A DNA stretch of 51,350 nt from Xanthobacteraceae bacterium (GTDB lineage: Bacteria; Pseudomonadota; Alphaproteobacteria; Rhizobiales; Xanthobacteraceae): assembly GCA_028282095.1 (NCBI GenBank), contig JANQIP010000052.1, positions 1-51,350 of the forward strand, in the 5' to 3' direction. A program made the position numbers and the translations under genes. Every line of letters begins with the position of its first letter. The stretch's first letter is position 1. Below are positions 42,902 through 51,202 of the stretch, piece by piece. The notes beneath the pieces are model-generated. The model saw only the letters and a list, made by a program, of their open reading frames with translations. It had not been told where the DNA came from and did no database searches.

Positions 42902-43489
42902 ATGCCTTTTCGGGGTTATGTTCAAATTTATACGGGGGATGGCAAGGGCAAGACCACTGCCGCAATCGGACTTGCCGTTCGTGCCCTCGGCGCAGGCAGA
43001 AGAGTCCTGTTCCTGCAGTTCATGAAGAGTCGTTTTTACAGTGAACATGCGTTTCTTGAGAAACTGTCCCCGGCACTGACGCTCGTTACACTCGGAAAGC
43101 CGTTTTTCGTCGCGAAGGATGGCGCCTTCACCGACGACGACATGCGCAGGTTCGGCAAAAAAGCCGTCGTCTTCGCACCGGGGCAGCCGCCCGAGAAGTA
43201 CAGGAAGGCCATGGCCGATGGAGTGGAGCTCGCAAAACAGGCGGTGAGCGGTGGCGAGTACGACTTGGTTGTGCTCGATGAAATCATCGTAGCAAGGTAT
43301 TTCGAGCTCGTGAGTGACAATCAGATCGTCGACATCCTGTCGAGCCGATTGGATTCGGTCGAGCTCGTCCTCACCGGACGCGGCGCCTCGAATGATCTCG
43401 TTTCGCGTGCCGATCTGGTCACGACCATGCAGAACACGAAGCACTATTTTGATCGCGGTGTTCTGGCACGAGCAGGAGTGGATTGCTGA
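42902..43489 (+). CDS. cobO: Corrinoid adenosyltransferase CobO/BtuR
   Basis: A 195-residue protein: P-loop GDGKGKTT (12-19), VLFLQFMKS, YDLVVLDEIIVARYFELVS and VELVLTGRGASNDLVSRADL, all standard for CobO. It adenosylates cob(I)yrinic acid a,c-diamide or cob(I)alamin, using ATP. It is 239 bases after the DUF374 gene on the strand served by riboswitch 3; the intervening stretch has no supported gene. It converges with cobP. Confidence 0.95.
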   Translation: MPFRGYVQIYTGDGKGKTTAAIGLAVRALGAGRRVLFLQFMKSRFYSEHAFLEKLSPALTLVTLGKPFFVAKDGAFTDDDMRRFGKKAVVFAPGQPPEKYRKAMADGVELAKQAVSGGEYDLVVLDEIIVARYFELVSDNQIVDILSSRLDSVELVLTGRGASNDLVSRADLVTTMQNTKHYFDRGVLARAGVDC

Positions 43490-43582
43490 CGCGGCAGTTC
43501 GCTCCGGAGCAATCTGCTGTCGGCCCGGGATGTTTCAGGGCGCGGGCGCACGCCGCGTCGCGAGAGCGGGTCTGCAACGTCG

Positions 43583-44101
43583 TCATTTGAGCCGCACCGG
43601 GCATCCAGCGACCATCAGCCAAGCCTCGCTTGCGCTGGCTGCCGTGCGCTGGCCGAGCAGGCCGGCAAGGTCGCGGAAGCGGCGCAAGTCCGCATCCATC
43701 GGTACCGTGCTCCAGCCGATCTCGTCACCGATAACCACCACCGGCCACGCCGCCGTCCGGAAGCAATCGAGTTCACGGTTCCAGGCCGCCATAATGGCGT
43801 CGTCGTCGTGGTGAATGCGGTCGGCGAGCCAGGTCACGAGGCTGTCGAAGATCAAGCCGGTTGGCGCCGGATCAAGCGGCGCGACCGCCGCGCCGATATC
43901 CTCCGGCGCTTCCAGCGTGCGCCAGCTCGCCGGCCGCTCGGCACGGTGTCGGCGTAGGCGCTCCGCCATCTCGGCGTCCGCTGGGTCGCACCGATAGGTG
44001 GCCACGAACACCACGTGTTCGCCCCAGGTCATTGCCAGATCGACGGCGCGGCGGCTCTTGCCGCTGCGCACCGGGCCGGTGAGATAGATGAGTGCGCCCA
44101 C
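43583..44101 (-). CDS. cobP: Adenosylcobinamide kinase/guanylyltransferase CobP/CobU
   Basis: A 172-residue bifunctional enzyme: P-loop GPVRSGKSR (9-17), RRHRAERPASWRTLEAPEDI around the GMP-accepting histidine, LIFDSLVTWLADRI and VVVIGDEIGWSTVPMDADLR. It phosphorylates adenosylcobinamide and transfers GMP to build the lower-ligand side. It ends an operon with cobQ, ten bases upstream. Confidence 0.95.
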   Translation of the reverse strand: MGALIYLTGPVRSGKSRRAVDLAMTWGEHVVFVATYRCDPADAEMAERLRRHRAERPASWRTLEAPEDIGAAVAPLDPAPTGLIFDSLVTWLADRIHHDDDAIMAAWNRELDCFRTAAWPVVVIGDEIGWSTVPMDADLRRFRDLAGLLGQRTAASASEAWLMVAGCPVRLK

Positions 44102-44111
44102 GCCAGTGAGC

Positions 44112-45701
44112 TCACCGGGCGCGCGTCAGCAGGGCGTCGAGATCGAGGTTTTGCTCACAGTGGTCGGCGAGGGCCTCGATGGCTGCCTCGGTACGCGCCT
44201 TGAAATCGAGGCCGGAGGCTTGCGCGCCGAGCGAGGATAGCCAGTGGTCGCGGAATGTGTCGGAGCCGAATAGCCCGTGGACATAGGTGCCGGCCACCCG
44301 CCCATTGGCCGAGAGAGCACCCTCCGGCCGTAATTCGCCGGTGCCGTCGTCGAGCATCAGCCAAGGTCGCGCGAGCCCAGGCCCGGTCGTGCGGCCCATG
44401 TGCATCTCGTAGCCGGTGATCCGACAGCCGCTTTGGCTATCGGTCGTATCGATGTCGACGAGACGCTTCTCGCCGCTGATCTCGGTCTCGACGTCGAGCA
44501 GGCCGAGCCCCGCAGTCTCGCCGGCCGGGCCCTCGATCCCCTGCGGGTCGTGCACCACCTTTCCGAGCATCTGGAAGCCGGCGCATAGTCCGACCACCCG
44601 GCCACCACGACGGACATGGGCCAGGATGTCGATGTCCCAGCCCTCGCGACGGAGCACGTCGAGATCAGTGCGGGTCGCCTTCGAGCCGGGCAGAACGATC
44701 ACGTCGGTGTCGGCCGGAATCGGATTGCCCGGCTGCACGAAGCGCAGCGCGATGCCGGGCTCGGCCGCGAGCGGATCGGCGTCGTCGAAATTGGCGATGC
44801 GCGAGAGCCGCGGCACCGCGACGTTCAACCCGCGCCCGACGCTCTCAACCGGACGCTCCAGCGCGAGCGAGTCTTCCGCGGGCAGGCGGTCGGCCGTATT
44901 GAACCAGCGCAGCACGCCAAGGAACGGCCAGCCGGTGTGCGCCGTGATGGTCTCCACGCCCGGCTCGAACAGCGAGAAATCGCCGCGGAATTTGTTGACC
45001 ATGTAGCCGACCACCCTGGCGCGGTCCGCTGGATCGAGCAGCGCGTAGCTGCCGACAATCGCTGCCATGGTGCCGCCGCGATCGATGTCGGAGAGGACAA
45101 CGACCGGCAGGTCGGCCGACGCGGCGAGATGCATGTTGGTGATGTCGGACGCGCGCAGATACACTTCGGCCCCGGAGCCTGCGCCCTCGACCAGCACGAG
45201 GTCGGCTTCGGCGCACAGCCGCTCGAAGCTGTCGAGAATGGCCGGCATCATGTGGTGGCGCATGCGGTGATAGATGCGCGCCGGGCAGTTGCCGAGCACG
45301 CGCCCGCGCAACACCACCTGCGAGCCGATATCGGTCTGCGGCTTGAGCAACACCGGGTTCATGTGAATTGAGGGCGGCATCTTGCAGGCTTGGGCCTGCA
45401 TAGCCTGCGCGCGCCCGATCTCGCCGTAGACGATCTCGCCGTCCGGTCTCGGCGGAAGGTCGCTGTCGGCCGCGACCGCGGCGTTGTTGCTCATGTTCTG
45501 TGCTTTGAACGGGCGCACCACGAGGCCGCGGCGCGTGAAGGCCCGGCAAAGGCCCGCCACCACCATGCTCTTGCCGACATCGGAGGCGGTCCCCTGGATC
45601 ATCAGCGCGCGAGCCCGGCGCGTCTGCCCTTCCGGCCGCGGCAGCCAGGCGATCCGTGCCACCATGGCGGCGATTTGTTGGGCAGTCATGTCGATGGTCA
45701 T
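44112..45701 (-). CDS. cobQ: Cobyric acid synthase CobQ
   Basis: A 529-residue amidotransferase. The N-terminal dethiobiotin-synthetase-like domain shows MIQGTASDVGKSMVVAGLCR and VVRPFKAQNMSNNAAVAADS; the C-terminal glutaminase domain shows VVGLCAGFQMLGKVVHDPQG with the nucleophile Cys near residue 372 and VAGTYVHGLFGSD with the late His. It amidates four carboxylates of adenosylcobyrinic acid a,c-diamide. Residues 1-30 (MTIDMTAQQIAAMVARIAWL) are an N-terminal extension. GGGGA lies five bases before the ATG. Confidence 0.96.
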   Translation of the reverse strand: MTIDMTAQQIAAMVARIAWLPRPEGQTRRARALMIQGTASDVGKSMVVAGLCRAFTRRGLVVRPFKAQNMSNNAAVAADSDLPPRPDGEIVYGEIGRAQAMQAQACKMPPSIHMNPVLLKPQTDIGSQVVLRGRVLGNCPARIYHRMRHHMMPAILDSFERLCAEADLVLVEGAGSGAEVYLRASDITNMHLAASADLPVVVLSDIDRGGTMAAIVGSYALLDPADRARVVGYMVNKFRGDFSLFEPGVETITAHTGWPFLGVLRWFNTADRLPAEDSLALERPVESVGRGLNVAVPRLSRIANFDDADPLAAEPGIALRFVQPGNPIPADTDVIVLPGSKATRTDLDVLRREGWDIDILAHVRRGGRVVGLCAGFQMLGKVVHDPQGIEGPAGETAGLGLLDVETEISGEKRLVDIDTTDSQSGCRITGYEMHMGRTTGPGLARPWLMLDDGTGELRPEGALSANGRVAGTYVHGLFGSDTFRDHWLSSLGAQASGLDFKARTEAAIEALADHCEQNLDLDALLTRAR

Positions 45702-45747
45702 TTTGTTCCCCAGTGCGTTTGGCCGATCGTGCCGCGCAACCGTTATT

Positions 45748-45871
45748 CTAGTGATGCGGCACCAACGCTTGAGCCCGTCTCATCGTGTTGGTGACGCATC
45801 ACAAGTCACAAGATTAGCTAGTGTTCCGGGCTGACGGTCCGGGATCGGACCGTCAGAGAAGGAAACACTAG
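45748..45871 (+). repeat. 124-bp two-hairpin repeat, family A, copy 3
   Basis: CTAGTGATGCGGCACCAACG to GGAAACACTAG. Hairpin 1 is slightly damaged (GTTGGTGACGCATCAC), while hairpin 2 is intact (TGACGGTCCGGGATCGGACC). It lies between the divergent cobQ and cobF, within 50 bases of the cobQ start. Confidence 0.9.
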
Positions 45872-46190
45872 CAGCAGCGCCCTGATGAGGCTGGTTTGTT
45901 CATTAAAGATGTACGTGAAAAGCGCAACAACGCGGGAGCGGCCGGGCGAAATCGTTGAGCAGACTCGGCCGGTGATCGGTATCGGCAAGCGCTGCTCGCC
46001 GGCGAGGTCGAGAGTGTGGCGGAAGCCTGCGAGAGTTGTGTCGAGGCTTTGCTTGCAAACCTCACACGGATGCAATAGTTCGCAACTGCCAGCGGTGAGC
46101 GTGCTTCATCTGCGCGGCAGTCTTCTTCTCCGCCGGTCGCCTTTGGTTGAGCAGATCGTGGGTTCGGGTTGTGAGTCTTGGGAGCCCGCG
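45872..46190. other. Upstream region of cobF
   Basis: No supported gene. A scrap on the plus strand (about 45971-46068: VIGIGKRCSPA in one frame, AGEVESVAEACESCVEALLA in another) could be a broken CobE-like sequence, but the match is too short to call. The cobF promoter should lie at the right end. Confidence 0.35.
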
Positions 46191-46946
46191 ATGAAGCGGA
46201 CGGTGCTCGTCATTGGCATTGGCGTCGGCAACCCCGATCACCTCACGCTCCAGGCGATCGATGCGCTGCGACGCGCCGACGTCATCTTCATTCCGAACAA
46301 GGGGCGCGGCAAGGATGAACTCGCGCGCGTTCGACGTGATCTGTGCGAGCGGTTTGTTCGTGCATCATGCCGTATGGTTGAGTTCGACGTTCCGCGCCGG
46401 GAAGCTGCTGGCGACTACTGCGCGACCGTTGACGCATGGCACGAGCAGTTGTCGGGTCTTCACGCGCGTTTGCTTCGGACCGAACTCGGCGAAAACGAAT
46501 GCGGGGCGTTTCTTGTTTGGGGCGACCCGAGCCTCTACGACAGCACGTTGCGCATCCTCGACAGGATTCAGGCGGCCGGTCTTAAGTTCGACTTTGAAGT
46601 CGTGCCCGGCATCAGCAGCGTGCAGGCGCTGGCTGCCGCCCACAAATTACCGTTGAACGCGATCGGCCACTCCATCCTGATCACAACGGGGCGTCGGCTC
46701 GCGACCGGCGTTCCCGATGGAGTCGATGCCGTCGTGGTCATGCTCGACGATGGGAATGCCCTGTCGACTGTCAAAGGCGATTTCGAGGTTTTCTGGGGCG
46801 CCTATATCGGTACGCCTCAGGAGATATTAATTTCGGGCAAAATCTCGGACGTGATGGAAACGATCGCACGTGCTCGTTACGATGCACGCAAGGCGAATGG
46901 ATGGATCATGGATACATATCTGTTGCGACGTCCGGTGCGGGAGTGA
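46191..46946 (+). CDS. cobF: Precorrin-6A synthase (deacetylating) CobF
   Basis: A 251-residue SAM-dependent methyltransferase: VLVIGIGVGNPDHLTLQAID (5-24), VEFDVPRREAAGDYCATVDA, FLVWGDPSLYDSTLRILDRI and FDFEVVPGISSVQALAAAHK, the CobF pattern. It methylates C-1 of precorrin-5 and removes acetate in the aerobic pathway, so cobalamin is made by the oxygen-dependent route. The ATG at 46191 has GGGAG seven bases upstream. No riboswitch is seen in front, unlike the broken cobF copy at 28985. Confidence 0.94.
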   Translation: MKRTVLVIGIGVGNPDHLTLQAIDALRRADVIFIPNKGRGKDELARVRRDLCERFVRASCRMVEFDVPRREAAGDYCATVDAWHEQLSGLHARLLRTELGENECGAFLVWGDPSLYDSTLRILDRIQAAGLKFDFEVVPGISSVQALAAAHKLPLNAIGHSILITTGRRLATGVPDGVDAVVVMLDDGNALSTVKGDFEVFWGAYIGTPQEILISGKISDVMETIARARYDARKANGWIMDTYLLRRPVRE

Positions 46947-47274
46947 TCGTTTGCCAAACATCGGAACAGCGCCGGTTGATCCGCTTGGTCAGTTGGCGTT
47001 CGAACGCCGCAGTGACGCGGCGGGGAGCCGGCGAAGCAGCTCAGATACCATTGGCGCAGGCGCCGATCCCCTCGTAAGGACGGCCGCCGCCGCGGCAATG
47101 TGGTGCAAAGAACCCGGCGCGAGGCCGCAACCTTCTGAAATCAAGAGATTTCGTACTGGATATTGTTGAAGTTGGGCCGCGGGGCAGGAGCCGGTCGCTT
47201 GAAAGGGCAGTACAGCGTTTATATTTTTCAGGACGCGCGCGGCGATTGGGCCCGGCGAATTGGGGAGCAGGCGG
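46947..47274. other. Gap between cobF and pduO
   Basis: A 72-codon frame starting with a TTG right after cobF (46951-47169, IGTAPVDPLGQLAFERRSDA) has no family I know and poor protein character. The remaining sequence is AT-richer around 47150-47230 and may carry the pduO promoter. Confidence 0.4.
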
Positions 47275-47862
47275 ATGACGGCTGACAAAGCGAGTTCAGG
47301 GAAGGTGACCCGTGTGGTCACGCGAACCGGCGACTCCGGCCAAACGCAGGTCGGCAAGGGCCGCATGCTCAAATCCGCACCGCGGGTCGAGGCCTATGGC
47401 ACAGTCGACGAGGCAAACTCGGTGATCGGCCTGTTGAGGACAGCGGTTCAGCACGACGCGCGCCTCACCGATTGGCTGCGGTCCATTCAGATCGACCTAT
47501 TTGACATCGGCGCGGACCTCAGCATGCCCGGGGAGATTGGCGAGTTGCTGCGCTTCAAGCCCGAGCCGGTCCAGCGGATCGAGGCGCAGCTCGACGAGCT
47601 GAACGCGACACAGCCGCGTCTTAAGAATTTCATCCTCCCGACCGGGATCGCGCCGGCGGGCGCCTACGCCCACCTCGCCCGCACCGTGGTCCGGCGCGCC
47701 GAACGTCGCGTGGTCGCGCTGACGCAGGTGGAAGGTGAGGAGGTCAATCCGGAGATCCAGTCCTACCTGAACCGGCTGGCGGACTTCATGTTTATCATCG
47801 CGCGGCATCTCAACGACAACGGCGAGAAAGACGACATCTGGGCTCCACGCGGCCAGCGCTGA
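47275..47862 (+). CDS. pduO: PduO-type cob(I)alamin adenosyltransferase
   Basis: A 195-residue protein with the PduO ATP-binding N-terminus (TRTGDSGQTQVGKGRM, then KSAPRVEAYGTVDEANSVIG) and the helical bundle ending RLADFMFIIARHLN. It attaches the adenosyl group to cob(I)alamin and often delivers it directly to methylmalonyl-CoA mutase. With CobO it is the second adenosyltransferase here, unrelated in fold. The ATG at 47275 is chosen over the TTG at 47260 since a GGGGAGCAGG lies ahead of it. Confidence 0.94.
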   Translation: MTADKASSGKVTRVVTRTGDSGQTQVGKGRMLKSAPRVEAYGTVDEANSVIGLLRTAVQHDARLTDWLRSIQIDLFDIGADLSMPGEIGELLRFKPEPVQRIEAQLDELNATQPRLKNFILPTGIAPAGAYAHLARTVVRRAERRVVALTQVEGEEVNPEIQSYLNRLADFMFIIARHLNDNGEKDDIWAPRGQR

Positions 47863-47947
47863 CGCAATTCGAACGAATGCAGGTGCGGAAACGCCCCGCC
47901 GCCTGATCGGCAGCGGGGCGTGGTGGCATTGGTCCGGGTTCGCGCCG

Positions 47948-48164
47948 CTAGAGCGCGATGGCTTCAGGTTGAAACAGTCGCGCTCTGTTCTTCTTTGTTT
48001 TGTCGCGTGATGTTGTCCGAACAGCAGTGTAGGGTGGGCAAAGGCGCGCCAAGAGCGCGCCGTGCCCACGCGGCCAAGGCCGCCAACACGAATTGGTGGG
48101 CATGCTTCGCATGCCCACCCTACAGTTCTTTTCGATCTGCCCGTTTTTCGGGATCATGCTCTAG
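47948..48164. repeat. Family B repeat, copy 3, split by another repeat
   Basis: Inverted relative to copy 1: CTAGAGCGCGATGGCTTCAG with GTTGAAACAGTCGCGCTCTG and TTTGTTTTGTCGCGTGATG on the left, and CCCGTTTTTCGGGATCATGC with TCTAG on the right. Between the halves sits an unrelated palindromic repeat (48028-48124). Its right end shares CTAG with the family A copy that follows. Confidence 0.85.
48028..48124. repeat. GTAGGGTGGGC-type inverted repeat nested in a family B copy
   Basis: TGTAGGGTGGGCAAAGGCGC at one end and GCATGCCCACCCTACA at the other, with inner palindromes (GGCGCGCC, GCATGC). The ends invert each other, as in a small non-autonomous element. It interrupts the family B repeat cleanly. 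Confidence 0.85.
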
Positions 48165-48284
48165 TGATGCGGCACCAACGCTTGGGCTCGTCCCATTGTG
48201 TTGGTGCCGCATCACAAAGCATCGGATTAGCTAGTGTTCCGGGCTGACGGTCCGAGATCGGACCGTCAGAGTTCGGAACACTAG
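48161..48284 (+). repeat. 124-bp two-hairpin repeat, family A, copy 4
   Basis: CTAGTGATGCGGCACCAACG to CGGAACACTAG. Both hairpins are intact. Here the element end differs (GAGTTCGGAACACTAG instead of GAGAAGGAAACACTAG), which makes the arms AGTGTTCCG / CGGAACACT fully complementary. Its last CTA provides the TAG stop codon of bchE on the other strand. Confidence 0.92.
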
Positions 48285-50122
48285 CGTTTCAGCGCGGCCT
48301 CTTGTTCGTCTTCCGTCATTTGGGGGTTGCCGGCGGCACGGCTGGGGCTCGCCGTGGTCGCGTCGTCGCGGGCGCGACGGAGCGTAGCGTCCATCTCCGC
48401 CTCGGTCATCTGCTGGCTGCCGCCGCCGCCGCAGGCGTTCGCGGCCCGCGCCACCTCGGCGCGGGGCCCCGTTCCGTCGCCGCAGGTGTTCGGGGCCTGC
48501 GCCACCTCGGAGAGGGGCTGCTTGCCGTCGCCGCCACCGAGCGCGAGTGCCGCCTCGGCCGCCTTCATACGCGCCTCGGCCTCGGACTCCTTGCGCGCGC
48601 TACGGCTCTTCCACGCCGCAACGTCGCCGAAGTCGACCTTCTCGTCGAGCTTGCGCGACGCGTCGAAGTGCCATTTCAGTTTCTTGATCGTCTGCGGTCC
48701 CCAGTAGCCGACCTTGCCGAGATCGTAGAACTTCCGCTCGAACGCGCTCTTCAGGAAGGCCTTCAGGCAACCGAGCAGATAGCGCCGCCGCACCGGATCC
48801 TTGACCCAAGGATAATGGAACAGCGACCGGCGCATGTAGAACCGGCGGTAGTTATGCATGACCGCGTCGAGCAGTTCGCCCCGCTCCATGTTCTTGGGCT
48901 TCATGATCGGCGTGACGAAGTTGTACTTCTCGAAGTCGAAGACCTCGACCTTGTCCTCCATCTCCCGGTACAGGTCGGAATACGGCCACGGCGTGAACAT
49001 CGACCAATTGGCCATGTCGGCACCCCAGTCCATGACCATCTTGTAGGTCTCGTTGATGGTCTCCGGCGTCTCGCTGTCGATGCCCATGATGAACTGGGCT
49101 TCTGTAACGATGCCGTTCTCGCGCAGGAGCCGGATAGCCTTGGCGTTCTCGGCGACGGTGGTCTCCTTGTTGAACAGGTCGAGATTGAGCTGCGCCGCCG
49201 CCTCGGTGCCGAGCGAGATGTGGACGAGCCCGGACTTGCGATAGAGCGGCAGCTCCTTTTCGTCGCGCAGCACGTCGGACACGCGGGTGTTGATGCCCCA
49301 CAGGATGCCGAGATCGCGCGCGATCAGCTCCTCGACGAACGCCACGAACGCCTTCTTGTTGATGGTGGGCTCCTCGTCGGCGAGGATGAAGAAGCCGACG
49401 CCGTGGTCGTTGATGAGCGTCTCGATCTCGTCGACCACCAGCTTCGGGTCGCGAACGCGATAGTCCCGCCAGAACTTCCATTGCGAGCAGAACGAGCAGG
49501 TGAACGGGCAGCCGCGCGCCATGTTGGGAGTGGCGACGCGGGTGTTCATCGGGATGTAGATGTATTTCGGCCAGTCGAGCACCGACCAGTCCGCGACGAT
49601 CGCGTCGACGTCCCGGATCGGCCGCTCGGGCTTGGTGGCGACGACCCGCTCGTTCTCGCGATAAGCGAGTCCGCTGATCTGCCCGCGATCATTCGGCCAT
49701 CGCCCGGCATGAACCGATTCGACGAGGTTGAGCATGACGGCCTCACCCTCGCCTCGGACCACGGCATCGATCCACGGCGCTTCCTTCAGCACCTGGTTAT
49801 ACATGAAAGTGCCATGAATGCCGCCGAGCACGGTCACCGCGTTCGGATGCATTTCTTTAGCAATTTCAAGGGTGCGCTCGGCCTTGTAGATCGAGGGCGT
49901 GATCGCGGTGCATCCGATGATGCCGGGGTTCTCCTCCTTCGCCAGCTCGGCGCGAAGTTGATCCTCGGTAAGGTCGTCCGTCATCGCGTCGATGAAGCGG
50001 ATGTCGGTATAACCGCCGGCCTTGAGGTAGCCGGCGAGATAGGCGACCCAGGCGGGCGACCAATTGCCGGCAATCTCGGCGCCGCCAGAGTGGTAGTTTG
50101 GATGGATCAGAACGATTCTCAT
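48281..50122 (-). CDS. bchE: Anaerobic Mg-protoporphyrin IX monomethyl ester cyclase BchE
   Basis: A 613-residue B12-binding radical SAM protein: [20 protein letters not shown] opens the B12-binding domain (1-150), the 4Fe-4S motif is Cys205, Cys209, Cys212 in [20 protein letters not shown], and [20 protein letters not shown] matches BchE closely. It makes the fifth ring of bacteriochlorophyll without oxygen, so the host is phototrophic. The ATG at 50122 gives the family start; the upstream ATG at 50170 does not. The C-terminal 90 residues are unusual, with two imperfect Cys/Gly-rich repeats ([20 protein letters not shown]) and two MTE(A/D)E blocks. The stop lies in repeat A copy 4. Confidence 0.95.
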   Translation of the reverse strand: MRIVLIHPNYHSGGAEIAGNWSPAWVAYLAGYLKAGGYTDIRFIDAMTDDLTEDQLRAELAKEENPGIIGCTAITPSIYKAERTLEIAKEMHPNAVTVLGGIHGTFMYNQVLKEAPWIDAVVRGEGEAVMLNLVESVHAGRWPNDRGQISGLAYRENERVVATKPERPIRDVDAIVADWSVLDWPKYIYIPMNTRVATPNMARGCPFTCSFCSQWKFWRDYRVRDPKLVVDEIETLINDHGVGFFILADEEPTINKKAFVAFVEELIARDLGILWGINTRVSDVLRDEKELPLYRKSGLVHISLGTEAAAQLNLDLFNKETTVAENAKAIRLLRENGIVTEAQFIMGIDSETPETINETYKMVMDWGADMANWSMFTPWPYSDLYREMEDKVEVFDFEKYNFVTPIMKPKNMERGELLDAVMHNYRRFYMRRSLFHYPWVKDPVRRRYLLGCLKAFLKSAFERKFYDLGKVGYWGPQTIKKLKWHFDASRKLDEKVDFGDVAAWKSRSARKESEAEARMKAAEAALALGGGDGKQPLSEVAQAPNTCGDGTGPRAEVARAANACGGGGSQQMTEAEMDATLRRARDDATTASPSRAAGNPQMTEDEQEAALKR

Positions 50123-50233
50123 GGCGGCCCTCCGCGACAACTCCCCAAGCGCTCCGCTACGGGATGTCAAGAATACGTTACAGGCTATTCGAGGCGTTAA
50201 GTTGACGATTTGTCAAGGTGCCATTGCCGCAGG

Positions 50234-50941
50234 TCAGCCGATTGCCATACCGCCATCTACATTGAGCGTCTGTCCGGTAATGTAGCCGGCCTCCCAGCCC
50301 AGCAAGAAGCGGATGACCGGCGCCACCTCCTCGGGCGCACCGAAGCGACCGAGCGTGATTTCCGAAAGCAGGCGATCTTTGGCCTCGGTGATCAAGGGGA
50401 CCGACATGTTGGTCATAATGACCCCGGGTGCCACCGCGTTGACGGTGGCCCGCTTGCGCAACCGGCGCGCGAGCGCGCGGGTCAGGCCGACCAACCCGCC
50501 CTTGGCCGCCGAATAGGCGACGTAATCGCCGGAGCCGCGGCGAAACGCCACCGAGGAGGCGAAAACCATCCGCCCCATACGACCTGGCGGCAAGCGTTCC
50601 TCCGTCGCCGTGGCGAAGGCATAGGCGTTGGCGAGGTTGTCCGCGATGACCCGCTCCCACACGCCGGGCTCGTCGGCGAGCTTCGGGTCGGGCTCCATCA
50701 CGCCGGCGAGATGCACCAGGGCGTAGATTGGCCCCTCGACCGCCGCGAGAGCGGCACGCGCAGCATCAACGCCCTCACCCTCGATGCAGACGAAGGGTGA
50801 ATCAAGCGGAGTGGCGAGGTCTTCCAGCGCCACTCCGGGCCGGTCGATCAGCAACAGATCGTAGCCGGCCGAGCGTAGCGTCTTGGCGGTGACCCGCCCG
50901 ATGCCGCCCGCCGCCCCGGTGATTGCAACCCGGTCACCCAT
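50234..50941 (-). CDS. Short-chain dehydrogenase/reductase
   Basis: A 235-residue SDR: cofactor motif TGAAGGIG (8-15), Ser in FASSVAF, catalytic YVAYSAAKGG, and C-terminal YITGQTLNVDGGMAIG. The acidic residue LLLIDRPG after strand 2 suggests NAD rather than NADP. The substrate is not visible; FabG-like keto reduction is one option. GAGGAG is eight bases before the ATG. It may share a transcript with bchE, 111 bases downstream. Confidence 0.88.
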   Translation of the reverse strand: MGDRVAITGAAGGIGRVTAKTLRSAGYDLLLIDRPGVALEDLATPLDSPFVCIEGEGVDAARAALAAVEGPIYALVHLAGVMEPDPKLADEPGVWERVIADNLANAYAFATATEERLPPGRMGRMVFASSVAFRRGSGDYVAYSAAKGGLVGLTRALARRLRKRATVNAVAPGVIMTNMSVPLITEAKDRLLSEITLGRFGAPEEVAPVIRFLLGWEAGYITGQTLNVDGGMAIG

Positions 50942-50980
50942 ACTTCAGTCTCCTCGTCGACCCACGGCGCTATTACTCCG

Positions 50981-51096
50981 ACTCTGACGGTCCGACCACG
51001 GACCGTCAGGTAAGGAACACTAGCGAATTCGATTCTCTGTGATGTGGCACCAACACAATGAGACGGGCTCAAGCGTTGGTGGTGCCGCATCACTGG
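50981..51096 (-). repeat. Two-hairpin repeat, family A, copy 5 (inverted, trimmed)
   Basis: On the minus strand: CCAGTGATGCGGCACCACCA (with an ACC duplication), hairpin 1 closed by GTTGGTGCCACATCAC, then CTAGTGTTCC and hairpin 2 CTGACGGTCCGTGGTCGGAC. The final AAGGAAACACTAG is missing, and the joint between the hairpins differs (GAATCGAATTCG). It is the only copy in this orientation. Confidence 0.85.
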
Positions 51097-51127
51097 TCGG
51101 GCCGAACGGCCCTCGACCAGAGCAATA

Positions 51128-51173
51128 GCGCATGATCCCGAAAAGTCGGCAGACTTTTCGGACAGGATCATGC
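51128..51173. repeat. Family B repeat, single-hairpin copy 4
   Basis: GCATGATCCCGAAAAGTCGG and CAGACTTTTCGGACAGGATC with ATGC close one hairpin; the right part of the family B repeat is absent. Confidence 0.75.
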
Positions 51174-51202
51174 ATTGGCTCACCGGTCCGAGGAGCCTGC
51201 GT

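Noticed and set aside
45971..46068. Possible CobE remnant upstream of cobF
   Set aside because: Only short VIGIGKRC and AEACESCVEAL pieces in different frames; below what can be supported.
48302..50200. 632-codon plus-strand frame over bchE
   Set aside because: Antisense of a protein with an intact radical SAM motif.
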